Notes: a model not told the origin generated them from the letters alone. A stretch of DNA of 27,276 bases from JAEHDI01 sp035455185 (GCA_035455185.1 DATIFQ010000117.1:1-27276), one strand, 5' to 3'. Counted from the first letter of the stretch, positions 1-8,775 are shown. Program-made: numbers and translations.

Positions 1-1
1 G

Positions 2-517
2 TCGCCGAATCCCGGCTCTTCGGAGGAGAACTACCGCGACAATCCAACGCCGGACACGAAGGGCAAAGTGGTCGTGAGCGACACGGATCACCTGTGGGGC
101 CACACGGGCGGCGACGCGGTGTGGGTGTGGAAGAGCTTCACCCGGGGGCTGAACGTGCTGCTGATGGAGGAGTTCACGCCGTCGCCGGCGTGGCAGGATT
201 CGGCGCGGGAGGCGATGGGACAGGCACGGCGCTACGCGGAGAAGATGGACCTGGCGGCGATGACGCCGGCTGCCGAACTGTGCTCGACGGGATACTGCCT
301 GGCGGCGAAGGGACGGGAGTACCTGGCATTCATGCCAGGAAGTCCGGGGCAATTCAACGTGAACCTGACGGACGTCGCGGGAGGCTGCTCGGCGGAGTGG
401 CTGAACGTAACAACCGGGAAGACCGTGCCGGGACAGGAAGTGCGCGGCGGCGCGCGGCGGACGTTCGCGACGCCGTTCGGCGGGCCGGCGGTGCTCTATT
501 TGAAATGCGGGGGCTGA
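2..517 (+). CDS. C-terminal fragment of a glycosidase-like protein (collagen-binding-type tail domain)
   Basis: The reading frame is open from the left edge of the window to a TGA at 515-517, so the gene starts outside and only about 171 C-terminal residues are seen. The segment contains SDTDHLWGHTGG, then WVWKSFTRGLN and a tail ending GGPAVLYLK. This resembles the end of acidobacterial and planctomycete glycoside-hydrolase-like proteins (DUF4038 type) that finish with a small beta-sandwich called a putative collagen-binding domain. The DTDH/W-rich part would be the last strands and helices of the catalytic barrel, and the residues after about 90 would be the beta-sandwich. The family is assigned from remembered sequence character only, and the catalytic residues lie outside the window. 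An internal ATG at 68 is in frame but is not a plausible start, because conserved-looking sequence continues upstream of it. Confidence 0.6.
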   Translation, partial: SPNPGSSEENYRDNPTPDTKGKVVVSDTDHLWGHTGGDAVWVWKSFTRGLNVLLMEEFTPSPAWQDSAREAMGQARRYAEKMDLAAMTPAAELCSTGYCLAAKGREYLAFMPGSPGQFNVNLTDVAGGCSAEWLNVTTGKTVPGQEVRGGARRTFATPFGGPAVLYLKCGG

Positions 518-560
518 GGGGAATCTAGAACCGCACGCGAGTGCACGCCGGATTCTGGCT

Positions 561-1673
561 TTATTTGCGTGCGTTCCCGGGAAACTCGGCGGCCGCACGG
601 AACATCGCGAGCACGTTCGCGTCCGGGGTCCCGTAGTCCATGTTGATGCAGCAGACGCCGACGTTGGCGGTCCGTCCGGCGGCGCGAAGCAGTTCGATGG
701 TGTCGCGGCGGATCGTTTCGGACGATTCCTGGAGCATGCGGACCGGGCTCAGCCGGAGATTGAGGAACGCTTCCGGGAAGACTCGTGCACAGGCCGCGAC
801 GTCCGATCCCCAGCCGACGTCAAGGAACCTTACGGGAAGTCGCGAGTAGCTTTGCGCGAACAGGTGGAGATTGTTCCCGCAGTGGTGGATGCCGTAAGGC
901 GTTAGCCTTTCGGCCAGCAACTGCTCGTGCGGAAGGATAGCCCGCTCGTAGAGTGACGGGGAGATCATCTGCACGGAGCAGCTTGCGTGCAGGTAGAGAC
1001 CCGGGTCCACATGAAGAATGCCGCGGTTCACCGAGACCGATGAGGTCCCGGTCCGGGACCGAACGTAATTCGCCACGCGGAGTTGGGTTTCCGCGATTAC
1101 GGTGAACACGTGATCGGTAGTCTCGGGGTCTTCGAGGAGGTCGAGGAAGAAGTCGTTTCCTCGGAGCTCGAGGGCGGTGTTGATGAGACCGCCGGTGTTG
1201 AAGTCGCCGGTTAGCCGGCCGCACTCTTTCTCGAGGCCATCCATCAGAGCGCTCCACTCGTTCATCGGCCAGGTTGACTCGATCTCCGGTACGCGAAGGC
1301 GGAGCGCCTCCTCCCGGCTCAGGTTGCGCGGCACGTTCCAGGGCGCCTGATTGTCAGAGAACCGGATCTCGACACCGAGCAGGGCGGGTACGACGAACCC
1401 GCCCGCAACATGGCGCGAGCCGGCGATGGGGCGAGGCTGAGGGTCGGCTTCTCCGAGGCCGAAGCGGTCGTAAAGTGCCCGGCGCATGACAACGTCGTTA
1501 CGGACGATGGTCTCCCTGTGGAAATAGAAGGGACGGTCGAAGGAGACGTCGTAGTTCCGAAACCACCAGTTGGGGTTGAAGACGACGGAGACGGGAATGG
1601 ACATGGGCCGGACGGATGGTCTGAGGTGCTTCCGTCGTAGCCAGTATACGGGATCGGCGGAAAGCTGGGACAT
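561..1673 (-). CDS. Uroporphyrinogen decarboxylase-like (URO-D superfamily) methyltransferase
   Basis: This 370-residue protein has the length and layout of the URO-D superfamily, which includes uroporphyrinogen decarboxylase and the zinc-dependent corrinoid methyltransferases (MtaA, MtbA, CmuA). Near the C-terminus it carries HHCGN (residues 263-267) and a Cys pair at 341-342. This matches the His-x-Cys ... Cys zinc-site pattern of the methyltransferase branch and not the HemE active site. Residues 35-52 are rich in Trp, Phe and Tyr. The start codon is ATG at 1673. No clear Shine-Dalgarno is visible, and an in-frame ATG at residue 24 (MSIPVSVV) is an alternative. It stands alone and is divergent from the exported protein at 1791. 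No corrinoid protein or activator gene lies nearby, so the substrate cannot be named. The superfamily call is fairly secure, the reaction is not. Confidence 0.75.
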   Translation of the reverse strand: MSQLSADPVYWLRRKHLRPSVRPMSIPVSVVFNPNWWFRNYDVSFDRPFYFHRETIVRNDVVMRRALYDRFGLGEADPQPRPIAGSRHVAGGFVVPALLGVEIRFSDNQAPWNVPRNLSREEALRLRVPEIESTWPMNEWSALMDGLEKECGRLTGDFNTGGLINTALELRGNDFFLDLLEDPETTDHVFTVIAETQLRVANYVRSRTGTSSVSVNRGILHVDPGLYLHASCSVQMISPSLYERAILPHEQLLAERLTPYGIHHCGNNLHLFAQSYSRLPVRFLDVGWGSDVAACARVFPEAFLNLRLSPVRMLQESSETIRRDTIELLRAAGRTANVGVCCINMDYGTPDANVLAMFRAAAEFPGNARK

Positions 1674-1768
1674 CCCGCCGCGGGGTTGTGTCCCGGGAAC
1701 ACAGAAAGTACTTCTTCGGTTCCTTTAAGCCTTTTAGTTTCAACACGCTAAGATGGAAATAAGGGTGC

Positions 1769-1777
1769 AAGGAGGAG
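1769..1777 (+). promoter_or_regulatory. Strong ribosome binding site for the exported protein at 1791
   Basis: AAGGAGGAG matches the anti-Shine-Dalgarno sequence almost perfectly. It sits 13 bases upstream of the ATG, slightly longer than ideal, and fixes the start at 1791. Confidence 0.6.
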
Positions 1778-1790
1778 AGCTGGTATCTGT

Positions 1791-2324
1791 ATGAAGCGGC
1801 TCGTGTGGATCACGCTTTGGCTTCTGGCGCCGATCTTCGTACCGGCGGCGACGCTCGAACGGTTGTCGCTGGACGAGATGATCGAAAAGTCCACCGCGAT
1901 TGTGCGGGGCAAGATCGTTTCGGCGGGGGCGTCGTTCCACGGCCCGGTCATTTACACCCACTTTTCGGTTCAGGTTCTCGAACACTGGAAGGGCGACGAC
2001 GTCGCGCAGGTTGACGTCGTTGTGCCGGGCGGGACGGCCAAGGGTCTCCACCAGACGTTCGCGGGGACGCCTCAACTCGAGCCCGGAGGCGAGTACGTTC
2101 TGTTCCTGTGGAAAGGTAAGAGCGGACTGACGCACGTGATCGGGCTGTCGCAGGGCGTGTTCACGTTGAAGAGCGACGGCGATGGCGGCATGCTGGCCAC
2201 GCGCTCGGCGAGCACGGAGGCGATGCTCGACCGGCGGACGGGCCAGGTGGTCAACGACGAGACGCTTCGACTGCGGGTAGGCGATTTGCGCGCGCGTGTC
2301 AGCGCGGCGGCGCGCGCGAGGTGA
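1791..2324 (+). CDS. Small exported protein of unknown function
   Basis: This 177-residue protein starts with an n-region MKRL and a hydrophobic stretch (WITLWLLAPIFVPA), with a likely signal peptidase I site near residue 20, so it should be periplasmic or secreted. The mature part reads like a small beta-rich domain (VRGKIVSAGASF, YTHFSVQVLEHWKG, GGEYVLFLWKG), as seen in unnamed exported proteins. I do not recognise a named family. The start is well supported: AAGGAGGAG at 1769-1777 lies 13 bases before the ATG. The stop overlaps the start region of the downstream matrixin gene (TGA at 2322-2324), so the two are probably co-translated and may work together outside the cell. The C-terminus is Ala/Arg-rich (ARVSAAARAR) and is probably disordered. 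Confidence 0.75.
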   Translation: MKRLVWITLWLLAPIFVPAATLERLSLDEMIEKSTAIVRGKIVSAGASFHGPVIYTHFSVQVLEHWKGDDVAQVDVVVPGGTAKGLHQTFAGTPQLEPGGEYVLFLWKGKSGLTHVIGLSQGVFTLKSDGDGGMLATRSASTEAMLDRRTGQVVNDETLRLRVGDLRARVSAAARAR

Positions 2325-2335
2325 CGGATTTAAAC

Positions 2336-4876
2336 ATGGTTGCGGCGCGAAAACTGATGGTGGCGGCGGTGGCGGCGACTCTGCTCTCCGGAACCGCGTT
2401 TGCGCACTATCATTTCCTGCACTACAAGAGCCGCAACGCTCCATTTGCTCCGGTCCCTGAGAAGTTCGACCTCAAGGCCCTCCCAAATCAGACCCTGTTC
2501 TACTTCATTTCTGACCAGGGACCGGAGCAGATGGCGCCTGGCGACAGCCGCGCATCGTTCCTCAGCCAGATACGGATGGCCGCCGACGTATGGAGCGGAG
2601 TGGAAACGTCGGAGCTGCGGCTGGAGTTCGGCGGCCTGTTCACTCCCGGTGCGCTGCAAGCGAATCCGGGAGTGGACATTTTGTTCGACGAGATTCCTCC
2701 CGGCCTGGTGGCGATGGGCGGGCCGACGGTTCGGGCGTCGATGGTGGATGCCGAAGCGAACTCGTTCGTTCCGATCCTGCGCTCGGTGCTGATCCTTCAG
2801 AAGGATCTTTCGCAGCGGCCAAGTTACACCGATTCCTTCTTCCAGACGGTGGTCCACGAAATGGGCCATGCGCTCGGCCTGCAGCACACGATGACTTCGA
2901 GCGTTATGGCGACGCAGGTGACGAGGGCGACGACGAAGTCCCGCCCGCTGGCGGCGGACGACGTCGCCGGGTTATCGGCGCTGTATCCGGCGCAAGCATT
3001 CGCCGAGCGGACGGGTTCGGTCAGCGGGCGTGTTGCGACGGACGGTGTGGGTGTGCATCTCGCGTCGGTGGTCGCGGTGGCGCCGAACGGCACGGCGGTG
3101 AGTACGCTGACGGATCCGGATGGCCACTACCGGCTGGTCGGGCTGACCCCGGGCCAGTATTACCTTTACGTCCATCCACTGCCGCCGGCCGCGCAGCAGG
3201 GGTTGGGTCCGGCGGACGTTGTCCTTCCGGTGGACCCGGATGGTCAGCCGTTCGAGGCCGGTCCGGTCTTTGAAACAGTGTTCTACCCTGGAACGAAGAA
3301 TATCCAGGCGGCCGCCGTGCTCGGGGTCCAGGCCGGCGTCACGCTGGAAGGCTACGACTTCCCGGTGACGAGGCGCGGCGGGCTCGACCTGTTCGGCGTC
3401 ACAACCTACAGTTTTCCTGGCAATTATGCAGTGAAGCCGGCGTTCATCAACGTCAACGGCCCCCGCAATTTCCTTGTGGCCTCCGGCGTGGGGCTGACTA
3501 CGGATAGCGCTCCTTCGCCCGGACTGACGGCGGCGGTGATGGGCGGTACAGCGCTGATTCCGGAAGGCGGCATAAAGGCTTACTCTCCGGCGCCGGTGTT
3601 CCTCCAACTGGACTTCGGGTTCAATCCGTTCTCCGGGGAGGGACCGAGGCACCTGCTGTTCTCGCGCAACAACGACCTTTACGTTTTGCCGGCCGGACTG
3701 AACCTCGTGAACAAGCAGCCGCCGTCGATTACGGCAGTGTCTCCGGCGCTCGACGGTTCGGGAAACCGCGTGGCCATCCTGAGCGGGAGCAACCTTACAC
3801 GCGACACTCGGATTCTGTTCGACGGCCTGCGGGCGCAGGTAGTGTCGGCGGACGACACAGCGGGAACACTGACGGTAGTTCCTCCGGTTGGCGGCCCGAA
3901 CCACCAGGCAGTGGTCACAGCGCTGAACGGCGACGGGCAGACATCGATGTTCCTGGATGCAGCGGCTCCGCCGCAGTATAAGTACGATGCCGTCGAGGCG
4001 GCGCCATATCTCTCGGTGTTGCCCTCTTCCCTGCCCGCCGGGTCGGAAGCGATGGTTGATATCTACGGCGCAAACACGCATTTCACGCCCGGGCAGACGG
4101 TGATCGGCTTCGGCACGAGCGATATTGTCGTTCGCCGTATGTGGGTGCTCAGCCCGGACCGCCTGAGGGCCAATGTTCATGTCGGCACGCTGGCCGCGGA
4201 AGGGATCGCAAGGCTGACGGTAGTTACGGGCTTCGAGATCGTCGAACATCCCTTCGCCCTCCTAGTGCAGCCGGCAAACCCAGCAGCATTCGTGGTCAAT
4301 CCCAGGGCGGTGAACCCCATGACCGGCTTGCCCAGCATCTACGCGGGCGGCCAGGCGGCGGTCGAAGTCGCGAACCTTCCAGCCGGTGCTGCGGTCGCAG
4401 TGACCCTGAACGATCAGCCGGCGACGGTGGTTTCGGTGGAAGATGGCCGGCTGATATTCGTTGTCCCGGCGGGCCTCGGCACCGGAACGGCGATCCTGCG
4501 AATTTCGGTGGGTACGGTGGCCGCTTATCCGGTGGTCCTAGTGCTCGATGCGGCGCCGCCGGCAGTGCTGGCGATTTCGAAATCCCCGGTTGTGCCAGGT
4601 GAGGAGCTTGTGGTGACGGTAGCCGGGCTCGGAGATCCGGGCGTCATCGGCTCCCCGCGAAAGGTGCGAATCCTCGTCGGAGGCGTCGAACATGCCGCCG
4701 CCGAAGTGACGCCCTCCGAGAGTGATCCGGCCGTCTACCTTGTGCGATTCGTGCTCTCCCCCGCCGTGCCCCAAGGCGACCAGGTGCCGCTGATCGTGCG
4801 CATCGGTGACCGGGCGTCGCTGCCGGTTCCGATCGCCGTTCACAGCCCAGAGCAGCCCCCGACCGATAGCCTGTAA
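2336..4876 (+). CDS. Exported matrixin-like zinc metalloprotease with carboxypeptidase-regulatory and IPT/Ig-like domains
   Basis: Numbering is from the ATG at 2336 (846 residues). An in-frame GTG at 2321 overlaps the previous stop, but AGGTGA at 2319-2324 fits the ATG better. A signal peptide (MVAARKLMVAAVAATLLSGTAFA) is followed by a metzincin domain: HEMGHALGLQH at residues 174-184 is the HExxHxxGxxH zinc motif of matrixins (family M10), and the Met in SSVMAT at 191 is the likely Met-turn. After it come a carboxypeptidase-regulatory-like beta-sandwich (about 225-285, SVSGRVATDGVG to GQYYLYVHPL), IPT/TIG-like segments (from about 460) and a tail (PGEELVVTVAGLGDP ... VPLIVRIGDRASLPV) resembling the Solibacter C-terminal domain TIGR03437. 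All zinc ligands are present, so activity is likely. It should act outside the cytoplasm; its substrate is unknown. The preceding small exported gene is its operon partner. Confidence 0.8.
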   Translation: MVAARKLMVAAVAATLLSGTAFAHYHFLHYKSRNAPFAPVPEKFDLKALPNQTLFYFISDQGPEQMAPGDSRASFLSQIRMAADVWSGVETSELRLEFGGLFTPGALQANPGVDILFDEIPPGLVAMGGPTVRASMVDAEANSFVPILRSVLILQKDLSQRPSYTDSFFQTVVHEMGHALGLQHTMTSSVMATQVTRATTKSRPLAADDVAGLSALYPAQAFAERTGSVSGRVATDGVGVHLASVVAVAPNGTAVSTLTDPDGHYRLVGLTPGQYYLYVHPLPPAAQQGLGPADVVLPVDPDGQPFEAGPVFETVFYPGTKNIQAAAVLGVQAGVTLEGYDFPVTRRGGLDLFGVTTYSFPGNYAVKPAFINVNGPRNFLVASGVGLTTDSAPSPGLTAAVMGGTALIPEGGIKAYSPAPVFLQLDFGFNPFSGEGPRHLLFSRNNDLYVLPAGLNLVNKQPPSITAVSPALDGSGNRVAILSGSNLTRDTRILFDGLRAQVVSADDTAGTLTVVPPVGGPNHQAVVTALNGDGQTSMFLDAAAPPQYKYDAVEAAPYLSVLPSSLPAGSEAMVDIYGANTHFTPGQTVIGFGTSDIVVRRMWVLSPDRLRANVHVGTLAAEGIARLTVVTGFEIVEHPFALLVQPANPAAFVVNPRAVNPMTGLPSIYAGGQAAVEVANLPAGAAVAVTLNDQPATVVSVEDGRLIFVVPAGLGTGTAILRISVGTVAAYPVVLVLDAAPPAVLAISKSPVVPGEELVVTVAGLGDPGVIGSPRKVRILVGGVEHAAAEVTPSESDPAVYLVRFVLSPAVPQGDQVPLIVRIGDRASLPVPIAVHSPEQPPTDSL

Positions 4877-4917
4877 CGCGTTGGTTCCCGCGCCGGCTGT
4901 GGTAATCCTAAACATAT

Positions 4918-5199
4918 ATGGCGTTTGAAGCGGACAAGACAATGTTCGAGATCTACCGCGAGACCGCGTACTCTGGGCAGTACAAGGTCGTTTACTTCAC
5001 GGAGCTTCAGGACCACAACAAGGAAACGGAGATCAACCGCGCCTTGTCGGGCCAGCACGTCTACGACGGCTATCTGAAGAACTTCGGAAAGGACAGCGCG
5101 AAGGAGATCATCGACGGCCTGCTCGCGCGGATGAACCAAGGCGAGAAGGTAGGCGCCGAAGAGATCGAACGCTCCTTAGGCAGCCACCTGGCGCGCTGA
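4918..5199 (+). CDS. Small hypothetical protein (93 aa)
   Basis: This is a soluble, charged protein of 93 residues without signal peptide or membrane segment. It has a beta-like N-terminal half (FEIYRETAYSGQYKVVYFTELQ) and a helical second half (SAKEIIDGLLARMNQGEKVGAEEIERSLGSHL). The balanced composition and codon use like the neighbours argue that it is real. It starts 41 bases after the matrixin gene, with ATG at 4918 and no clear Shine-Dalgarno. It converges with the large exported gene, whose stop lies only 17 bases away. I recognise no family and assign no function. Confidence 0.6.
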   Translation: MAFEADKTMFEIYRETAYSGQYKVVYFTELQDHNKETEINRALSGQHVYDGYLKNFGKDSAKEIIDGLLARMNQGEKVGAEEIERSLGSHLAR

Positions 5200-5216
5200 G
5201 CGCGGGACGGCCCAGC

Positions 5217-7067
5217 CTACTTCCTGGGCGGTACCAGGTATCGCTGCCCGTCGAGCCAGTGGGCCCGCATGATGTCCGCCTTCTTGCGGAGGGCGCCCAA
5301 GACGTCCGGCCCGTACAGAAAGACGTCCTCCTCCTGTGGAGTTCGGGCTCGCGCGATCAGTTCCAGGCCGCCGTTTCTCAGCATGACGAGGAGGTCGTTC
5401 GTGTTGTCCAACTCGTCCCGCTCGATCTCGTTCCACAAAAGCAGGTCAGGATCGCGCATTTGAGCCAGCAGAAACCGGGGCGGCATGGCAAGCTCATCCT
5501 TGCGCCGGTCCCGGATCTCTTGCCCAAAGTAGAAATTGTCGTGGCTGCGGACCATGCTGGCCCACAGCCGCAGCGATAACCCCAACTGCCGGAACCACGC
5601 CCCCTCGGGAGCGTCCGCCGCCTGCTCGAAGATTCCGGCCGCCTCTATCGCCGTGTCGTGGATGCTTCGAAACACAGCGGACCGGTATTCGCTCACACCG
5701 CCCCGTCTGTCACCGTGCGCCGTGTTGTAGTCGAGACGGGCGTCATTCTCGTCCGTGGAAAAGATGAACGGCAGAAAATAGGCTTCCTCCTGCCGCGTCA
5801 GCAGTTCCGGTTTGGCCACCAACGGTCTCGTCATGAGCCGGTTCGTGGCCATGTAGGCGTACCCCGGGGAACAAACGACCTCTCGGAAGAATCCCCGCGA
5901 AAAAACGCTGAATGACTGCTTCACCAACTCGAAGCCTTCGAGCAACCGATCCGCGTTCTTTTCCCCGCCCCAGCGTTCGACCAGCGTGCGGGCTTTCCTG
6001 GTTGGGTCCGGCAGGTTCCGGGCGGGAGACTTGATCGAGTCCTCCACGATGTCAACTACTCGCTTGACGATCGAGAGTGGTTCGTCGGTTCTGTAATACC
6101 AGGACTGGCAGGTGTCGATGTCGATTGTCTGAACTTCAGGATCGGGCAGCTTTTCCAAAGCCCCCAGCATGGGAAGTAAATCAATGAGACCTCGAACAGG
6201 ATAGGCTTCCGACACTCTTGTGCTCACCGGGATGATCGACTTGTCCCCGGTTCTGAACCTCGCACAGGAGGGCAGGACCGGCTCGATCTTCTCGCGGTCC
6301 TCGCCGGGAAAGTTGCCCGCCAGCCGGATGTGCACGGGCCCGCCGCCCTTCCTGGCGCCACGGTCCATCGCCTCGATGAGTCCTCGAATCCGCTCTCCGG
6401 CGTCGCGGCCGCGGCAGTAGGCAGGTCCGTTTGGGCCAGGGTACAACGCTCGCAACCAGCACAATCCCGACCCGGAGTCGTTGTTCCAGGAATGCATTGC
6501 GCGAATCATCGGGGCATTCCGCTTCAGCTCCGCCATCATCCACTCGATCATCTCGAGCGTCTCGGGCTGATCCACGCACCACGCAAACTCGTCTTTCCCG
6601 CTTCGACGCGGATGATCCACGCGCGGACCGCGCAGATGCGGATATTGCCGGAAGAACGATTCCGGCAGAAATTGCGTCTCATTGGCGGAGAAGACCGCCT
6701 CGAGTCCCAGTTCTTTGAGGATAGCCACCTTTGCCAGCAACAGCGCGCGGTTTTTCGCAACCCACCCAGCCGGCAAGTGGGCGGCGAGTTTAGGGTGCGG
6801 GAAGAATGCCCACATAGTCGCCATGTAGGCGCCATAGTCATGCCACGGGCTTCTCACACCCGGGATATGGACCGGGCTCTTCTCCGCCAGGACACCGATG
6901 TCCACCTGTACTGTGCCGTAACTCTTAAGGCGGGCCGCTATTCCGGCGTGCGCGCGGAACTCATCGAGATCGCGAATCGCGTTGTGAAAGACGAACGTCT
7001 TGGCAGCCATGACAGGCGCCGCGATGATGAGCAAACCGAGGGCGCTAGCAAGAAGACGTATTGGCAT
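5217..7067 (-). CDS. Large exported protein of unknown function, possibly a glycosidase-like TIM barrel
   Basis: From the ATG at 7067 this encodes 616 residues. The frame continues to a TTG at 7106, but MPIRLLASALGLLIIAAPVMA is a complete signal peptide and makes the ATG the better start. The mature protein alternates helices and short strands (LLLAKVAILKELGLEAVFSA, ETLEMIEWMMAELKRNAP, IRGLIEAMDRGARKGGG, VHIRLAGNF). It has conserved-looking acidic and aromatic patches (FSANETQFLPESFF, SWNNDSGSG, IDIDTCQSWYY), as found in barrel-shaped carbohydrate enzymes. I cannot place it in a named family. It is divergent from a Tat-exported sulfatase that starts about 90 bases away, which fits a role in breakdown of sulfated polysaccharide, but this is inference from context only. 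It converges with the 93-aa gene. Confidence 0.7.
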   Translation of the reverse strand: MPIRLLASALGLLIIAAPVMAAKTFVFHNAIRDLDEFRAHAGIAARLKSYGTVQVDIGVLAEKSPVHIPGVRSPWHDYGAYMATMWAFFPHPKLAAHLPAGWVAKNRALLLAKVAILKELGLEAVFSANETQFLPESFFRQYPHLRGPRVDHPRRSGKDEFAWCVDQPETLEMIEWMMAELKRNAPMIRAMHSWNNDSGSGLCWLRALYPGPNGPAYCRGRDAGERIRGLIEAMDRGARKGGGPVHIRLAGNFPGEDREKIEPVLPSCARFRTGDKSIIPVSTRVSEAYPVRGLIDLLPMLGALEKLPDPEVQTIDIDTCQSWYYRTDEPLSIVKRVVDIVEDSIKSPARNLPDPTRKARTLVERWGGEKNADRLLEGFELVKQSFSVFSRGFFREVVCSPGYAYMATNRLMTRPLVAKPELLTRQEEAYFLPFIFSTDENDARLDYNTAHGDRRGGVSEYRSAVFRSIHDTAIEAAGIFEQAADAPEGAWFRQLGLSLRLWASMVRSHDNFYFGQEIRDRRKDELAMPPRFLLAQMRDPDLLLWNEIERDELDNTNDLLVMLRNGGLELIARARTPQEEDVFLYGPDVLGALRKKADIMRAHWLDGQRYLVPPRK

Positions 7068-7135
7068 ACTCGCACTGAGAATATCGATCAAACTCGAGCT
7101 ATGCAAATCCCTAAGCCCTTCGGCTGCACGAGGGG

Positions 7136-7141
7136 TATACT
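7136..7141 (+). promoter_or_regulatory. Possible -10 element for the sulfatase gene
   Basis: TATACT lies 16 bases before the sulfatase ATG, in the short divergent spacer. No convincing -35 is visible at the right distance, and the leader would be very short. Confidence 0.25.
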
Positions 7142-7157
7142 GTGTAAGCCTAACGTC

Positions 7158-8687
7158 ATGCAGAGACGCTCTTTTCTACAGCTCGCCGGCGGCGCGTGCG
7201 CCTCGCCCCTACTGAGCGGAAATGTGCTCACAGCGGCCGTGCGGCAACCCAACATCGTGCTGATCTACGCCGACGACCTCGGCTTCGGCGATCTCGGGTG
7301 CTACGGCGCCACCAGAGTCAAGACGCCCAATCTCGACCGGCTCGCTGCATCGGGCGTGCGTTTCACCGATGCGCACTCATCGTCGGCGACCTGCACGCCT
7401 TCCCGGTACTCGCTGCTCACCGGTGAGTACGCGTTTCGGAAGGAAGGCGCGCGCGTGCTGCCGGGAGACGCACCGCTGTTGATCGAGCCCGGCCGCGTGA
7501 CGCTCGCATCGATGCTCAGGAGCCAGGGCTACCGAACAGGCGTTGTCGGCAAGTGGCACCTGGGCCTTGGCAGCGGCAACGTCGACTGGAACGGCGAGAT
7601 CAAGCCGGGGCCGCTCGAACTCGGCTTCGACTACTCATTCCTCATCCCGGCTACGGGCGACCGTGTACCGTGCGTGTACGTCGAGAACCACCGGGTCGCC
7701 GGACTGGACCCGAAGGACCCGATCCGGGTCAGCTACAAAGAGAAGGTCGGCGACGAGCCAACCGGCAGGGACAATCCGGAACTGCTCCAGATGCACCCGA
7801 GCCACGGGCACGACATGACCATCGTGAACGGCATCAGCCGGATCGGGTATATGAGCGGAGGCAAGGCTGCCCGTTGGGTGGACCAAGACATGGCCGACGT
7901 CATCACCGGCAAGGCCACCGGCTTCATCCGGCAGAGCAAGACGCAACCTTTCTTTCTGTACTTCGCTACACACGACATCCATGTGCCGAGGGTCCCGCAC
8001 AGACGATTCGCCGGAAATACGCCGATGGGTCCGCGCGGCGACGTCATCGCAGAATTGGACTGGTGCGTGGGCCAGGTTCTGGCGGAGATCGAACGTCAGA
8101 ACCTGGCCGAGAATACCCTTGTGATTTTCTCGAGCGACAACGGCCCCGTGGTCGACGACGGTTACAAAGATCAGGCAGTCGAAAAACTCGGCGATCACAG
8201 GCCGCCCGGTCCATACCGCGGCGGCAAGTACAGCATCTTCGAGGCCGGCACGCGAATCCCGCTGATTGTGAACTGGCCGCGCCGGGTGAAGCCCGCCGTC
8301 TCGACCGCCCTGGTCAGCCAGGTGGACTTTCTGGCATCCTTCGCCGGCCTCACGGGCGCGAAGCTGCCCCAAAACGCCGGACCGGACAGCTTCGATGTGA
8401 TGCCTGCGCTGCTCGGTGAGGCCAAGTCGGGCCGCAATCACCTCGTCGAGCACGCCGGGGTCCTATCGCTTCGGAAGGGAAACTGGAAGCTCATCCTGCC
8501 AGGTAAGGGCGCCAGGTTCAATCCAAATGTAAACATTGAACTCGGCAACGACCCCGCGCCTCAGCTTTACGACCTCTCCGGAGACGAGGTCGAAAGGAAG
8601 AACCTCGCGGCGGAACATCCCGGGAAGGTAAAGGAAATGATAGCGATGCTCGAGGGGATCCGGAAAGATGGCCGGAGTCGGCCGTAG
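7158..8687 (+). CDS. Tat-exported sulfatase (arylsulfatase family, S1 type)
   Basis: From the ATG at 7158 the product has 509 residues. The N-terminus MQRRSFLQLAGGACASPLLSG is a twin-arginine signal (RRSFL), so the enzyme is folded before export to the periplasm. The sulfatase domain begins at PNIVLIYADDLGFGD with metal ligands D39 and D40. The active-site motif CTPSR (C79-R83) matches CxPxR, in which the Cys is converted to formylglycine by a separate maturase not present here. GKWHLG and FSSDNGP supply further conserved Lys, His and metal ligands. Length and order of motifs are normal for the family, which hydrolyses sulfate esters of carbohydrates or aryl compounds; the exact substrate cannot be read. 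The open frame extends 276 codons upstream, but that part is antisense to the neighbouring gene and lacks sulfatase sequence. Confidence 0.9.
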   Translation: MQRRSFLQLAGGACASPLLSGNVLTAAVRQPNIVLIYADDLGFGDLGCYGATRVKTPNLDRLAASGVRFTDAHSSSATCTPSRYSLLTGEYAFRKEGARVLPGDAPLLIEPGRVTLASMLRSQGYRTGVVGKWHLGLGSGNVDWNGEIKPGPLELGFDYSFLIPATGDRVPCVYVENHRVAGLDPKDPIRVSYKEKVGDEPTGRDNPELLQMHPSHGHDMTIVNGISRIGYMSGGKAARWVDQDMADVITGKATGFIRQSKTQPFFLYFATHDIHVPRVPHRRFAGNTPMGPRGDVIAELDWCVGQVLAEIERQNLAENTLVIFSSDNGPVVDDGYKDQAVEKLGDHRPPGPYRGGKYSIFEAGTRIPLIVNWPRRVKPAVSTALVSQVDFLASFAGLTGAKLPQNAGPDSFDVMPALLGEAKSGRNHLVEHAGVLSLRKGNWKLILPGKGARFNPNVNIELGNDPAPQLYDLSGDEVERKNLAAEHPGKVKEMIAMLEGIRKDGRSRP

Positions 8688-8722
8688 TTAACTACTTCCG
8701 CCCTGGACGCTGAAATACGGTC

Positions 8723-8752
8723 TTGCCCTAACCGCAATGGCTGAGTTATTCT
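8723..8752 (+). promoter_or_regulatory. Candidate sigma-70 promoter for the beta-barrel gene
   Basis: TTGCCC (8723-8728) and TATTCT (8747-8752) are separated by 18 bases. They lie in the 88-bp spacer after the sulfatase stop and 23 bases before the GTG at 8776, so a transcript would include the signal-peptide codons. Confidence 0.4.
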
Positions 8753-8775
8753 AAAGCCAGTTAAGGGGCTTCTGG

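Noticed and set aside
1674..1790. Divergent promoter pair
   Set aside because: TAAGAT at 1749-1754 could be a -10, but no matching -35 is present on either strand.
2972..4249. 425-codon minus-strand open frame opposite the matrixin gene
   Set aside because: It is Arg/His-rich shadow sequence; the plus strand has recognisable domains.
6330..7157. N-terminal extension of the sulfatase by 276 codons
   Set aside because: It is antisense to the large exported gene, has no sulfatase-like sequence, and would hide the twin-arginine signal inside the protein.
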